Position numbers and translations under genes: made by a program. Below the pieces are notes generated by a model. The model saw only the letters and a list, made by a program, of their open reading frames with translations. It did not search any database and was not told the DNA's origin. A stretch of DNA of 24,499 bases from JAGQTE01 sp964648005 (GTDB lineage Bacteria > Actinomycetota > Acidimicrobiia > Acidimicrobiales > Acidimicrobilacustridaceae): the NCBI GenBank assembly GCA_964648005.1, contig CAZYKR010000027.1:1-24499 (forward strand), written 5' to 3'. Positions 16,113-23,490 of this stretch are shown piece by piece (the stretch's first letter is position 1; each line of letters starts with the position of its first letter).

Positions 16113-16940
16113 TCAGCGACGGGCGAGGATCTCGCCGTGCAGCACGGCGAAGAAGCCGTCGGAGGCCTCGGACCACCGACGCCACGCTGCGGCCAGATCG
16201 GCCAATTCGCCGGCGTCGCTCAGCCCGTAAGCGACGGCCTGGTCGGCGAAGGCCGAGCCGACGACGCGGTCGGCCCACAAGCCGCCCCACCAGGCGCGCG
16301 CATCGGGATCGGCGAACGTCCACGTCGAGCTGGTCGCCACCACGTCGGCGAACCCGGCGGCCTGCGCCCAGCCGAGCAGGTGGCGCCCGGCGTCGGCCTC
16401 GGCGCCGTTGGCCCGCGTGACGGCGTGGTACAGCTCGTTCCAGCGGTCCAGGCGCGGGTCCGCCGGCGCCCACACGAAGGCGGCGTAGTCCGAGTCACGA
16501 CACGCCACGACACCGTCGGGCCGCACCACCCGCCGCAGCTCGCGCAGCGCTGCCACCGGGTCGGCCAGGTGCTGGAGGACCTGATGGGCGTGGACGACGT
16601 CGAACGACGCGTCCGCAGCGTCGAGGGCGTACACGTCACCGACGGCAAACGTCACGAGTGGCTCGTCACCGTCGCCACCCGCCTCGCCGGCGCGGCGCTC
16701 GGTCGCTCGCGCCTGCGCCTCGGTGATCACCGTCTCGGAGGCATCGATGCCGACGACCCGGCCGGGCGCCACGCGTCGGGCGAGATCGAGGGTGATCGTG
16801 CCCGGACCACATCCCACGTCGAGCAACGCCATCGCCGGACGCAGGTGTGCGAGGAGGTACCCGGCCGAGTTCTCGGCGGTGCGCCAGGTGTGCGATCGCA
16901 GCACCGACTCGTGGTGGCCATGGGTGTACGTCTCGCGCAT
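16113..16940 (-). CDS. Class I SAM-dependent methyltransferase
   Basis: A 275-aa protein from the ATG at 16940, with GGGAGG eight bases upstream; the longer frame to 17144 is non-coding divergent region. Motif I is LLDVGCGPGTITLDLA (39-54) and the acidic residue that binds the ribose hydroxyls is Asp66 (VVGIDAS). Then come AVGDVYALD (99-107), FDVVHAHQVLQHLADPVAALRELRRVVRPDG (113-143), the usual motif series of UbiE/Methyltransf_11-type enzymes. The N-terminal RETYTHGHHESVLRSHTWRTAENSAGYL is typical of a common actinobacterial subgroup. The acceptor is unknown and the gene has no operon partner; it is divergent from the aldo-keto reductase. Confidence 0.93.
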   Translation of the reverse strand: MRETYTHGHHESVLRSHTWRTAENSAGYLLAHLRPAMALLDVGCGPGTITLDLARRVAPGRVVGIDASETVITEAQARATERRAGEAGGDGDEPLVTFAVGDVYALDAADASFDVVHAHQVLQHLADPVAALRELRRVVRPDGVVACRDSDYAAFVWAPADPRLDRWNELYHAVTRANGAEADAGRHLLGWAQAAGFADVVATSSTWTFADPDARAWWGGLWADRVVGSAFADQAVAYGLSDAGELADLAAAWRRWSEASDGFFAVLHGEILARR

Positions 16941-17052
16941 CGTGCCAGCCTCCCGCACCACGACGCGGCGCGCACCACGAGTTCGGGCCCGACGCCACCG
17001 GACCGCCGCCTCGATAGCCTCCCCCAGCACCGGCGACGCCTGCGCCGCACGG

Positions 17053-17088
17053 CGACCGACACCACCGACACGACCGACACCACCGACA
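17053..17088. repeat. 18-bp exact tandem duplication in the methyltransferase/AKR divergent region
   Basis: CGACCGACACCACCGACA occurs twice in a row (17053-17070 and 17071-17088). Each unit is itself two similar 9-mers (CGACCGACA and CCACCGACA), so this is a four-fold 9-base pattern. It lies 30 bases upstream of the aldo-keto reductase ATG. It may be a slippage product or a helix-phased set of binding sites; no promoter box is obvious nearby. Confidence 0.85.
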
Positions 17089-17118
17089 CCGCTGGCGTCC
17101 GACGACCTGGGGACCACC

Positions 17119-18105
17119 ATGACCGATCCACTCGACGCACCCATGCCCTACCGGCGGCTCGGCCGCAGCGGTCTGCAGGTCAGCGCCTTCTCGTTCGGCT
17201 CGTGGGTGACCTTCGGCAGCCAACTCGACACCGGCCTCGCCCGTGACTGCCTCGCCGCGGCGCGCGACGCCGGCGTGAACTTCTTCGACAACGCCGAGGC
17301 CTACGCCGGCGGCGAATCCGAGCGCATCATGGGCGACGCCATCGCCGAGCTCGGGTGGGAGCGTTGGAGCTACGTGATCTCCACGAAGGTCTACTGGGGC
17401 ATCCACGGCGACGTGCCCAACATGCGCAACACGCTCAACCGCAAGTACCTGTTACAGGCGATCGACGGTTCCCTGGAGCGGCTCGGCCTCGACTTCGTCG
17501 ACCTGCTCTACTGCCACCGTCCCGACCCGAACACACCGATCGAGGAGACGGTGTGGGCGATTTCGGACATCATCGCCTCGGGCAAGGCCCTGTACTGGGG
17601 CACCTCGGAGTGGAGCGCGGACGAGATCCGCGCTGCCTGGGAGATCGCCGAACGCCATCACCTGCACAAGCCCGTCGTCGAGCAGCCGCAGTACAACCTG
17701 TTCGAGCGCCAGCGGGTGCAGAAGGAGTACGCCCGCCTCTACGAGGACATCGGCCTCGGGCTGACCACCTGGAGCCCGCTGGCCTCGGGCTTGCTGAGCG
17801 GCAAGTACGTCGACGGCGTACCCGAGGACAGCCGCGCCGCGCTCCCCGGCTACGAGTGGCTGCGCGACCTGCTGACCGACCCGGCCCGCAACGCCAAGGT
17901 GCGCGAGCTCGCCACCGTCGCCGAGCGCTTGGAGTGCACGCTGTCGCAGCTGGCCATCGCCTGGTGCGCCGCCAACCCCAATGTCTCGTCGGTGATCACC
18001 GGCGCCAGCCGGGTCGAGCAGGTGCACGAGAACCTCGGCGCCAAGGCCGTCCTGCCGAAGCTCACGCCCGACGTCCTGGCCGAGCTCAAGCAGATCGTGC
18101 GCTGA
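17119..18105 (+). CDS. Aldo-keto reductase of the Kv-beta (AKR6) type
   Basis: A 328-aa (alpha/beta)8 NADPH-dependent oxidoreductase from the ATG at 17119. The catalytic tetrad is complete: Asp57 and Tyr62 (FDNAEAY), Lys90 (ISTKVYW) and His133 (YCHRPDPNTPIEE). Several stretches match voltage-gated K+ channel beta-subunit relatives better than other AKRs: NTLNRKYLLQAIDGSLERLGLDFVDLLYCHRPDPNTP, EQPQYNLFERQRVQKEY, TTWSPLASGLLSGKY and LPGYEWLRD. Such bacterial enzymes reduce aldehydes and ketones; no channel gene is present here and a channel role is not implied. The open frame upstream to 16723 runs through the methyltransferase gene and is rejected. The only upstream feature is the 18-bp duplication. 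Confidence 0.95.
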   Translation: MTDPLDAPMPYRRLGRSGLQVSAFSFGSWVTFGSQLDTGLARDCLAAARDAGVNFFDNAEAYAGGESERIMGDAIAELGWERWSYVISTKVYWGIHGDVPNMRNTLNRKYLLQAIDGSLERLGLDFVDLLYCHRPDPNTPIEETVWAISDIIASGKALYWGTSEWSADEIRAAWEIAERHHLHKPVVEQPQYNLFERQRVQKEYARLYEDIGLGLTTWSPLASGLLSGKYVDGVPEDSRAALPGYEWLRDLLTDPARNAKVRELATVAERLECTLSQLAIAWCAANPNVSSVITGASRVEQVHENLGAKAVLPKLTPDVLAELKQIVR

Positions 18106-18130
18106 TCGCGGTGCTCCGCCGGCAGGCGCT

Positions 18131-18187
18131 CAGCCGGCGAGCAGGATCTCAGCCGGCGAGCAGGAACTCAGCCGGCGAGCAGGAAGT
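18131..18187. repeat. 19-bp tandem repeat, three copies, across the HupE stop codon
   Basis: CAGCCGGCGAGCAGGATCT (18131-18149), CAGCCGGCGAGCAGGAACT (18150-18168) and CAGCCGGCGAGCAGGAAGT (18169-18187), differing only in the last three or four bases. Copy three encodes the FLLAG end of HupE. The minus-strand TGA at 18168-18170 is the real stop, and the copies place further TGA codons at 18149-18151 and 18130-18132, each in a different frame. The end of the gene has evidently been copied twice into the convergent gap. Confidence 0.9.
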
Positions 18188-18794
18188 AGGCGCCGCCGAT
18201 GGCGAGCGCGGCACCGGCGATACGGCGCCCGACATCCGACCGGCGCAGCGCCGTGCCGACACCGGCCCCGGCGGCGTGCAGCGCCGCGGTGGCGATGACG
18301 AAGCCGGCGGCGTAGGCCAACGGCACGGCAGCTTCGGGCAGCTCGGCCCCATGAGCGTGACCGTGGACGGCACCCATAGCCGCGGCCACGACCGGGAGCC
18401 ACAACGCTTTGTCCCCGACACCGAACGCCACGAGCCCGCCGAGCACCACGACCGACGCCGCGATCAACAGCTCGACGCCGGGCACGTCCACGCCAGCGAA
18501 CCCGAGGGCAGCGCCGCCGATCATGCCGACGACGAAGGCGATCGGCGTCGCCCACCGCACTCGGCGATCGGTGGCGCACGCCGCCAGCACGCCGACCGCC
18601 ACCATGGCCAGCAGGTGGTCCGGGCCGAACAGCGGGTGCGCCAGGCCGTCGCTCATCCCGTCGAGGGGGTGCCCGGTGTGCGCACCCGCCGGCGAGGCGG
18701 CGAGGGCCACGAGCGCCACCCCGCCGGCAACGAGACCGACTGCCCCGCGCACCAAGCCGGTGGCGGTGCGTATGCGCTGCAGCGTTGTCGACAT
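18168..18794 (-). CDS. HupE/UreJ-family membrane protein
   Basis: A 208-aa membrane protein from the ATG at 18794, with GGGAGGACC ahead of it. The N-terminus (18-39) is a signal-like hydrophobic segment ending in SPAGAHTGHP, and about six further hydrophobic segments follow. The family hallmark HPLFGPDHLLAM (53-64) and a second His-rich motif AVHGHAHGAELP (142-153) are both present; these are thought to bind or move nickel (or cobalt). HupE/UreJ genes normally sit beside hydrogenase or urease genes, but none is in this window, so this is an orphan copy. A metal-permease role is inferred from the family only. It is divergent from an MDMPI-fold gene. Confidence 0.9.
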   Translation of the reverse strand: MSTTLQRIRTATGLVRGAVGLVAGGVALVALAASPAGAHTGHPLDGMSDGLAHPLFGPDHLLAMVAVGVLAACATDRRVRWATPIAFVVGMIGGAALGFAGVDVPGVELLIAASVVVLGGLVAFGVGDKALWLPVVAAAMGAVHGHAHGAELPEAAVPLAYAAGFVIATAALHAAGAGVGTALRRSDVGRRIAGAALAIGGAYFLLAG

Positions 18795-18840
18795 GGTGGT
18801 CCTCCCTGGCGCGCCCGCAGGCGGCCGATCGATGCGCCGG

Positions 18841-18846
18841 ATGGTA
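18841..18846 (-). promoter_or_regulatory. Putative -10 box (TACCAT) for the HupE gene
   Basis: TACCAT on the minus strand fits TANNNT and would give a leader of about 40 bases that includes the ribosome site of the ATG at 18794. Evidence is position and pattern only. Confidence 0.3.
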
Positions 18847-18900
18847 CCGAGCTGAGACGCCGCTGCCCGCAATCGGGTTACACCCTGGCGGCGCCGTCGC

Positions 18901-18906
18901 TAGGGT
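18901..18906 (+). promoter_or_regulatory. -10 box (TAGGGT) for the MDMPI-fold gene, leaderless arrangement
   Basis: TAGGGT at -14 to -9 from the ATG at 18915, with GTTACA (18877-18882) as a possible -35 at 18-base spacing. No ribosome binding site is seen, so a leaderless transcript is likely. Confidence 0.5.
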
Positions 18907-18914
18907 CGCCCGCC

Positions 18915-19643
18915 ATGGACTACGCCGAGCACGTGGACGCCCTCGACCGGGAGATCGCCGCCTTCGCCGCCGCCGTCGGCGCCGCACCGCCCGATGCGCC
19001 CGTCCCGACGTGTCCCGAGTTCGACGTCGCCGGCCTCACCGCCCACGTCGGCGACCTGCTCGCCTTCTGGTCCCACGTGCTGGCTGAGGCCACCGGCGCC
19101 GCCAAGCCGCCGGTCGCCGATGCGCCCGACGACGACGCCGAGCGCGAGGCGTGGCTCGTGAACCTCGGCGCTCCGGTGCTCGGGGCGCTACGCGCCGCCG
19201 GACCCGACACCGCAGCGTGGACCTGGTACCCGCCGAACCAGACGTTCGGGTTCTGGGCCCGGCGCGCTGCACACGAGCTGGCCGTGCACCGCGTCGACGC
19301 CCAGCTCGCGGGCGGCCCAGCCACGCCGATCGATGCGGCCCTGGCGCGCGACGGCATCGACGAGGCGCTGATGTTCGCGGCGCTGCGCTGGAACGGCGAC
19401 GCCGTCGAGGCTCCATGCACCATCCACCTGCACGGCACGGACGTCGACGACGCCGAGTGGTTGCTGCGCCTCGACCCCGACGGGATCGTCGTCGAGCAGG
19501 TCCACGCCAAGGGTGACCTGGCGCTGCGGGGCTCGGTCAGCGACCTCGAGCTGGCGCTCTACGCCCGTCCGGCCGTCGGCGAGCTGCAACGCTTCGGCGA
19601 CGAGGCGGCGCTGGCGACCTTCCAGCGCGCCTTCACGTTCTGA
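18915..19643 (+). CDS. Maleylpyruvate isomerase-family (MDMPI, DinB-like fold) mycothiol-dependent-type enzyme
   Basis: A 242-aa protein from the ATG at 18915. The N-terminal four-helix bundle has the family metal site: His44 (LTAHVGDLLAFW) and Glu121 with His125 (RRAAHELAVHRVDAQ), matching the His/Glu/His zinc site of Corynebacterium maleylpyruvate isomerase, where Glu and His are also four residues apart. PTCPEFDVAGLTAHVG is a standard TIGR03083 start. A smaller C-terminal alpha/beta domain follows (from about 165). The C. glutamicum enzyme isomerises maleylpyruvate using mycothiol, but most homologues have unknown thiol-transfer substrates and no gentisate pathway genes are nearby. It faces the convergent hydrolase gene with a 33-base gap. 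Confidence 0.9.
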   Translation: MDYAEHVDALDREIAAFAAAVGAAPPDAPVPTCPEFDVAGLTAHVGDLLAFWSHVLAEATGAAKPPVADAPDDDAEREAWLVNLGAPVLGALRAAGPDTAAWTWYPPNQTFGFWARRAAHELAVHRVDAQLAGGPATPIDAALARDGIDEALMFAALRWNGDAVEAPCTIHLHGTDVDDAEWLLRLDPDGIVVEQVHAKGDLALRGSVSDLELALYARPAVGELQRFGDEAALATFQRAFTF

Positions 19644-19676
19644 CCGGGACGGGCGCCCTGATCGCGCCGGGCTGCC

Positions 19677-21182
19677 TCAGTCCTGCGGCGCGTCTGCAGC
19701 CAGGAGGTAGCCGGCCTCGACGGCGGCCTCGAGCGAGCTGCGCTTGGCGTCGTCGTAGGCAGCGTCGGTCGGGAACCGGGCCTCGACAGCCGCCGGATCC
19801 AGCTCGGCGGTGCTGCCGAACAGGGCGCAGACGTAGTCGGTCGACGTGAGGTTGTCGCCGCGCAGCACGACCGTCGGCGCGTCGACGTCGGGTGTGCGGA
19901 TGCCGCCGAGGGCGATGCCGAGCTCGTCGCGGGCGACGGCGTCACCTGCGACCTCGATCGGCGGCGCCTCGGCCGGCGGCTCACCGCCGGCGACCCAACG
20001 TCGCAGCGCCGAGAAGGCCGCCCGCAGCACCGGACCCTGCGGGCCCTCGTTGATGCGCCCGCATCGCTCGACGATCGGATCGGGGTCGGGCGCGGCGTCG
20101 AGCCCGGCGACGGCGTAGCGGTAGTCGAGCATGCCCCGGTCGAGGTGCGCCGTGCCGGCGACCTCCCACGTGCGCAAGTGGTCGTTGTCGGGTTGGCGGG
20201 CCTCGATGAACGGCAGGCCGAACAGGTCGGTCTCGGTCACGAACTGCAGCACGGGCACGTCGAGGTCGGTACGGATGTTGGCGTACAGCGGCGGTGCCAC
20301 CGGCGTGTCGGTGTCGAGTGCCGACCCCCCGTCGGAGCGGCTGTGCACCAGGTAGCCGTCGTAGATCTGCGCCAGCGGGTGCACGGCGTTGATGTAGGTC
20401 GCCAACCGGGCGCCCGACTGCGACTCCCCCGCAGCGATGATCTGTTCGGGCTCGAGGCCGCCGAGTGGATCGACGGCGCCCGGTCGGCGAAGCGCCGCCG
20501 CCACCTGCGACAGGATGTCGTAGCTGTAGTCGTCGCCGGGGTGACGCAGCTCCCCGTAGCGCTCCGGATCCCACTCGACGAGCGGCACCGGATCGACACC
20601 CGGGATGTCGAACGCCGCGCCGCCGCCCTCGACCCCGGCCTTCTGCGCCGAGACGCCGACCCAGACGGTGCCGTGATCGAGCAGCTCGGGGTTCAGGTGC
20701 CCGAAGTCGACGTCGGTCTCCTGGCCGCTCGAGACGTTGAGCCACTCGACGAGGACCGTGCCGTCGAACGCTGCCGGGTCGGCGGGACGCCGCACCAGGA
20801 TACGGGTCGTGTACGGCGCCGTCTCCGCCGGCGTCGCCGTCCAGCGCCCGTCGGTCCCCCACGGGCCGCCCTCGTCGTAGGAGGTGGCATCACCGGAGAG
20901 GACGAACTCCTCCTCGACGTACCCGTGCTCGTCGGCGAGCGCCGCTGGCATGGCGGCGAAGGGCTCGCCCTTGCCGCCCTCGAGCCGCGCCACCTCGGGC
21001 ACGGCCACGTCGGCGCCCGCCGTCGACGTGCCGCGAGCGACCAGGGTGCCACTCGACACCGTGGTCGCGGACCCCTCGTCCGGCGTCGGGCTGGCGGTGT
21101 CCGTGCCTGAGCTGCTGCACGCGGCGGCGAGCGCCATCGCTCCCACCACTCCCGTCGCCAGCGCTCGTCGTGCCTTGTTCAT
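19677..21182 (-). CDS. Secreted alpha/beta-hydrolase-domain lipoprotein
   Basis: A 501-aa protein from the ATG at 21182 (GGGAAGGG nearby as ribosome site). Residues 1-21 are an export signal ending A-A-A-C (Cys22), followed by a Ser/Thr-rich linker to about residue 55, so it is an anchored extracytoplasmic enzyme. The body matches the 'alpha/beta hydrolase domain' family (Abhydrolase_10-like): RILVRRPADPAAFDGTVLVEWLNVSSG (127-153), nucleophile elbow GESQSG with Ser254 (252-257), an acidic ETDLF (317-321) and His346 (GTAHLD), a plausible Ser-Asp-His triad. An ester or lactone hydrolase is likely; the substrate is unknown. The window has no transporter beside it. A 12-bp near-repeat (21192-21215) lies just before its ribosome site. 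Confidence 0.9.
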   Translation of the reverse strand: MNKARRALATGVVGAMALAAACSSSGTDTASPTPDEGSATTVSSGTLVARGTSTAGADVAVPEVARLEGGKGEPFAAMPAALADEHGYVEEEFVLSGDATSYDEGGPWGTDGRWTATPAETAPYTTRILVRRPADPAAFDGTVLVEWLNVSSGQETDVDFGHLNPELLDHGTVWVGVSAQKAGVEGGGAAFDIPGVDPVPLVEWDPERYGELRHPGDDYSYDILSQVAAALRRPGAVDPLGGLEPEQIIAAGESQSGARLATYINAVHPLAQIYDGYLVHSRSDGGSALDTDTPVAPPLYANIRTDLDVPVLQFVTETDLFGLPFIEARQPDNDHLRTWEVAGTAHLDRGMLDYRYAVAGLDAAPDPDPIVERCGRINEGPQGPVLRAAFSALRRWVAGGEPPAEAPPIEVAGDAVARDELGIALGGIRTPDVDAPTVVLRGDNLTSTDYVCALFGSTAELDPAAVEARFPTDAAYDDAKRSSLEAAVEAGYLLAADAPQD

Positions 21183-21191
21183 CGGTGGCCC

Positions 21192-21215
21192 TTCCCGCCC
21201 GACTCCCCGCCCGAC
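21192..21215. repeat. 12-bp direct repeat, two copies, upstream of the hydrolase gene
   Basis: TTCCCGCCCGAC (21192-21203) and TCCCCGCCCGAC (21204-21215) differ at one base. They sit at the ribosome-site end of the leader of the hydrolase lipoprotein. Function, if any, is unknown. Confidence 0.5.
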
Positions 21216-21273
21216 CAGGACGGCGCGCCATCTTCTCCCATCCGGGTCGGACATGTGTGCGCGCCGCGGCCGC

Positions 21274-22032
21274 TCAGCCCGCCTGCTGACCACCGTCGAC
21301 GACGAGCGGATGCCCGGTGACGAAGCTGGCCCGGTCCGAGCACAGCCACACCACGGCATCCGCGATCTCGTCGGGGCGACCGAGGCGACCGACAGGCTCC
21401 ATGCCGGTCAGCATCGGCTCCATCTCGGGGTGCTCGTCGAGCACACGGCTGATCATCTCGGTGGCGATCACGCCGGGGCAGATGGCATTCACCCGGATGC
21501 CGGCGGTGGCGTAGTCGAGGGCGGCCACCTTCGTCATGCCGATCACGGCGTGCTTGGACGAGACGTACGGTGCCGACCCGGCGAAGCCCTGCAGCCCCGC
21601 CACGGAGGAAATGTTGACGATGCTGCCGCCGCCCGCGGCGAGCAGGTGCGGGATCTCCGCCCGCATGCACAAGAACACGCCGGTGGCGTTGACCGCCATG
21701 ACGCGCTGCCAGGTGTCGACGTCCTGCTGGCCGATCGGCGCAGTCTCGCCTTCGATGCCGGCGTTGTTCACACCGATGTCGAGGCGCCCGAACCGTTCGA
21801 CCGTGCGAGCGACGAGCTCGGCCACCTGCGCCTCGTCGCTCACGTCGGTGCGCACGAACACCGCCTCCGAGCCTGCCGCCTCGACCGCGGCCACCACGTC
21901 GGCACCGCGTTCGTCGTCGACATCAGCGAGACCGAGTCGGGCCCCTTCGGCCGCCAACCGGAGCGCCGTCGCCCGGCCGATTCCTGCCGCCGCCCCGGTG
22001 ACGATGGCCACCTTGCCGTCCAGCTCACCCAT
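21274..22032 (-). CDS. Classical SDR oxidoreductase (glucose 1-dehydrogenase/FabG-like)
   Basis: A 252-aa SDR. Two adjacent ATGs (22035 and 22032) follow a GAGGAG; the second has the better seven-base spacing and is used here. The motifs are textbook: TGAAAGIG (12-19) for NAD(P), Asp37 (LADVDD) after strand two suggesting NAD preference, NNAG (89-92), Ser142/143 (NISSVAG) and Tyr156-x-x-x-Lys160 (YVSSK), then CPGVIATEM and a DGGQQAG C-terminus. It should reversibly oxidise an alcohol or reduce a ketone; the substrate cannot be read. It lies upstream of the secreted hydrolase on the same strand with a 91-base gap, so a shared transcript and a linked substrate are possible but unproven. Confidence 0.94.
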   Translation of the reverse strand: MGELDGKVAIVTGAAAGIGRATALRLAAEGARLGLADVDDERGADVVAAVEAAGSEAVFVRTDVSDEAQVAELVARTVERFGRLDIGVNNAGIEGETAPIGQQDVDTWQRVMAVNATGVFLCMRAEIPHLLAAGGGSIVNISSVAGLQGFAGSAPYVSSKHAVIGMTKVAALDYATAGIRVNAICPGVIATEMISRVLDEHPEMEPMLTGMEPVGRLGRPDEIADAVVWLCSDRASFVTGHPLVVDGGQQAG

Positions 22033-22051
22033 CATTGATCTCCTCATCCAT

Positions 22052-22068
22052 GGACTCAGCCCGAGTCC
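22052..22068. promoter_or_regulatory. Perfect inverted repeat upstream of the SDR gene
   Basis: GGACTC (22052-22057), five bases, GAGTCC (22063-22068). It lies about 20-36 bases upstream of the SDR start, where a repressor would block transcription. The rest of the 22036-22197 gap shows no other clear signal. Confidence 0.35.
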
Positions 22069-22197
22069 GATCCCGGGCGCGGCAACCCCTACCGACGCCG
22101 TGTCCATACAACCCCACCTTCACCGGTCGCGGGAGGGCCGAACGGCCCGGCCGACACGGGTCGGCGGTCGACGGCCAGCAGCGGCGCCGCGAGCTGA

Positions 22198-22746
22198 TCA
22201 GCCGGCGACGGGCGTGAGCACGAACAGGCGGGGCATTCGGGTGCCTTCGAGGCGCTCGAGGTAGGTGTCATAGCCCGGGTAGACGGCGGCGAGCTTCGGC
22301 CAGATCCGGGCGAAGGCGGCGTCGTCGGCGAGCTCGGCCTCCACGGCGATGGTCTCCGGCCCGACGGTCAGCTCGGCCCGGGGTGTGGTCAGGAGGTTGC
22401 CTGTCCACGCCGGGTGCTTCTCGGTGCCGAAGTTGGTGCCGACCACGGCGAAAGCGTCACCGTCGCGCACGTAGAACAGCGGCGACGGGCGCGGCCGGCC
22501 GCTCCGGGCACCCGTCGTGGTCAGGACGCACGCCGGGAAGCCGTAGAGCTTGTTGATGTCCCCGCCGGTGACCTTGGTGAGCCACGGGTCGAGCTTCGGC
22601 CCGATGCGCCGATACACGGCGATGAACGGCTTCTTCGGACCGAGCCACTGCAAGGCTCGGTTCACCACGTTGGGCCGGATGCCCGCCTCGAACGTCGCGA
22701 TCCGATCGAGCTGCGCCCGCAGCTGCTGGTCACCGTCTGCCGCCAT
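22198..22746 (-). CDS. Deazaflavin (F420)-dependent nitroreductase-family protein (Ddn-like)
   Basis: A 182-aa split-barrel protein from the ATG at 22746. The core reads YGFPACVLTTTGARSGRPRPSPLFYVRDGDAFAVVGTNFGTEKHPAWTGNLLTTPRAEL (68-126), the signature of the Ddn/FDOR-A family that uses reduced F420 to reduce quinones, enones or nitro compounds (M. tuberculosis Ddn activates pretomanid). An N-terminal helix (residues 22-60) rich in aromatic and basic residues is the part that associates with membranes in homologues. There is no ribosome site; TAGGAT ends nine bases upstream of the ATG, so the mRNA is probably leaderless. It is divergent from an MDMPI-fold gene with only 38 bases between the two ATGs. 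Confidence 0.94.
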   Translation of the reverse strand: MAADGDQQLRAQLDRIATFEAGIRPNVVNRALQWLGPKKPFIAVYRRIGPKLDPWLTKVTGGDINKLYGFPACVLTTTGARSGRPRPSPLFYVRDGDAFAVVGTNFGTEKHPAWTGNLLTTPRAELTVGPETIAVEAELADDAAFARIWPKLAAVYPGYDTYLERLEGTRMPRLFVLTPVAG

Positions 22747-22754
22747 GGCCGGCG

Positions 22755-22760
22755 ATCCTA
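22755..22760 (-). promoter_or_regulatory. -10 box (TAGGAT) for the Ddn-like gene, leaderless arrangement
   Basis: On the minus strand, at -14 to -9 from ATG 22746. Its expected -35 region would fall over the start of the divergent gene. Confidence 0.5.
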
Positions 22761-22770
22761 CGGCGGTCGG

Positions 22771-22776
22771 TAAGGT
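22771..22776 (+). promoter_or_regulatory. -10 box (TAAGGT) for the second MDMPI-fold gene, leaderless arrangement
   Basis: At -14 to -9 from ATG 22785 and only ten bases from the opposing TAGGAT box, so the two promoters must overlap. No ribosome site is seen. Confidence 0.5.
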
Positions 22777-22784
22777 CCGAGAGC

Positions 22785-23468
22785 ATGACCGAGCCCGATC
22801 CCATCGACGTGTACCGCCAGGTGCGCGAGCGCGTCAGCGCGCTCGCCACGTCGGCGGACGATGTGGCCCTCGACCGCGACTGCCCGGCGACGCCCGGGTG
22901 GCGCGTGCGCGATGTCGTCGCCCATCTCGGTGGGGCCACGGCCGACATCGTCGCCGGCAACCTCGAGGGCGTGGCGTCCGACGCGTGGACCCAGGCACAG
23001 GTGGACGCCCGCGCCGACTGGTCGATCGCCGAGGTGCTCGAGGAATGGGCGCGTTGCAGCGAGGTGGTCGAGCCACTGATCCCGTCGATCGATCCGCTGA
23101 TGCAGACGATGTTGCTCGCCGACGCGGTCACCCACGAGCACGACGTGCGCTGTGGCCTCGATGCACCGGGCGCACGAGACGGTGACGGGGTCGAGCTGGC
23201 GTTCGGCCGCCTGGCCCCGGCGCTGGGTGCCCAGCGGCGCGCCGCCGGCCCCCTTCGGATCGAGCACGAGGCGGGTGTCCTGGTGGTGGGCGGCGACGCC
23301 GACCCGACGGCGACACTGCGCGCCACCCGTTTCGAGGTGCTGCGCGGGGCGTTCGGACGACGGTCCCTCGACCAGATCGCCGCCTGGGACTGGTCCGGCG
23401 ACGTCATCGTCGACGCCATGGTCCTGTCTCGCTTCGCCCCGCCCCGGACGAGCCCACTGGTCGAGTAG
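22785..23468 (+). CDS. Second MDMPI-fold (TIGR03083-like) protein
   Basis: A 227-aa protein from the ATG at 22785. CPATPGWRVRDVVAHLGGATADIVAG (33-58) with His47 is the family's N-terminal motif, and LADAVTHEHDVRCGLD (111-126) supplies the second half of the presumed metal site (Asp113, His117 and/or His119). It is a divergent paralogue of the protein at 18915-19643: the second motif is THEHD rather than HELAVH and the C-terminal domain differs, so the two are not a recent duplication. A mycothiol- or metal-dependent transferase role is assumed from the fold only. The divergent F420-dependent gene shares its promoter region, suggesting joint control. It converges on an SDR gene with a 22-base gap. 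Confidence 0.88.
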   Translation: MTEPDPIDVYRQVRERVSALATSADDVALDRDCPATPGWRVRDVVAHLGGATADIVAGNLEGVASDAWTQAQVDARADWSIAEVLEEWARCSEVVEPLIPSIDPLMQTMLLADAVTHEHDVRCGLDAPGARDGDGVELAFGRLAPALGAQRRAAGPLRIEHEAGVLVVGGDADPTATLRATRFEVLRGAFGRRSLDQIAAWDWSGDVIVDAMVLSRFAPPRTSPLVE

Positions 23469-23490
23469 CCGACGGCAGGGCTGCGCCGGA

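Noticed and set aside
17119..18105. Potassium channel beta subunit as an ion-channel component
   Set aside because: Only the aldo-keto reductase fold and motifs are shared; no channel gene is present.
19651..19658. GGGCGCCC palindrome in the convergent gap as a terminator
   Set aside because: Only eight bases, no loop and no T-tract; such palindromes are expected by chance at this GC content.
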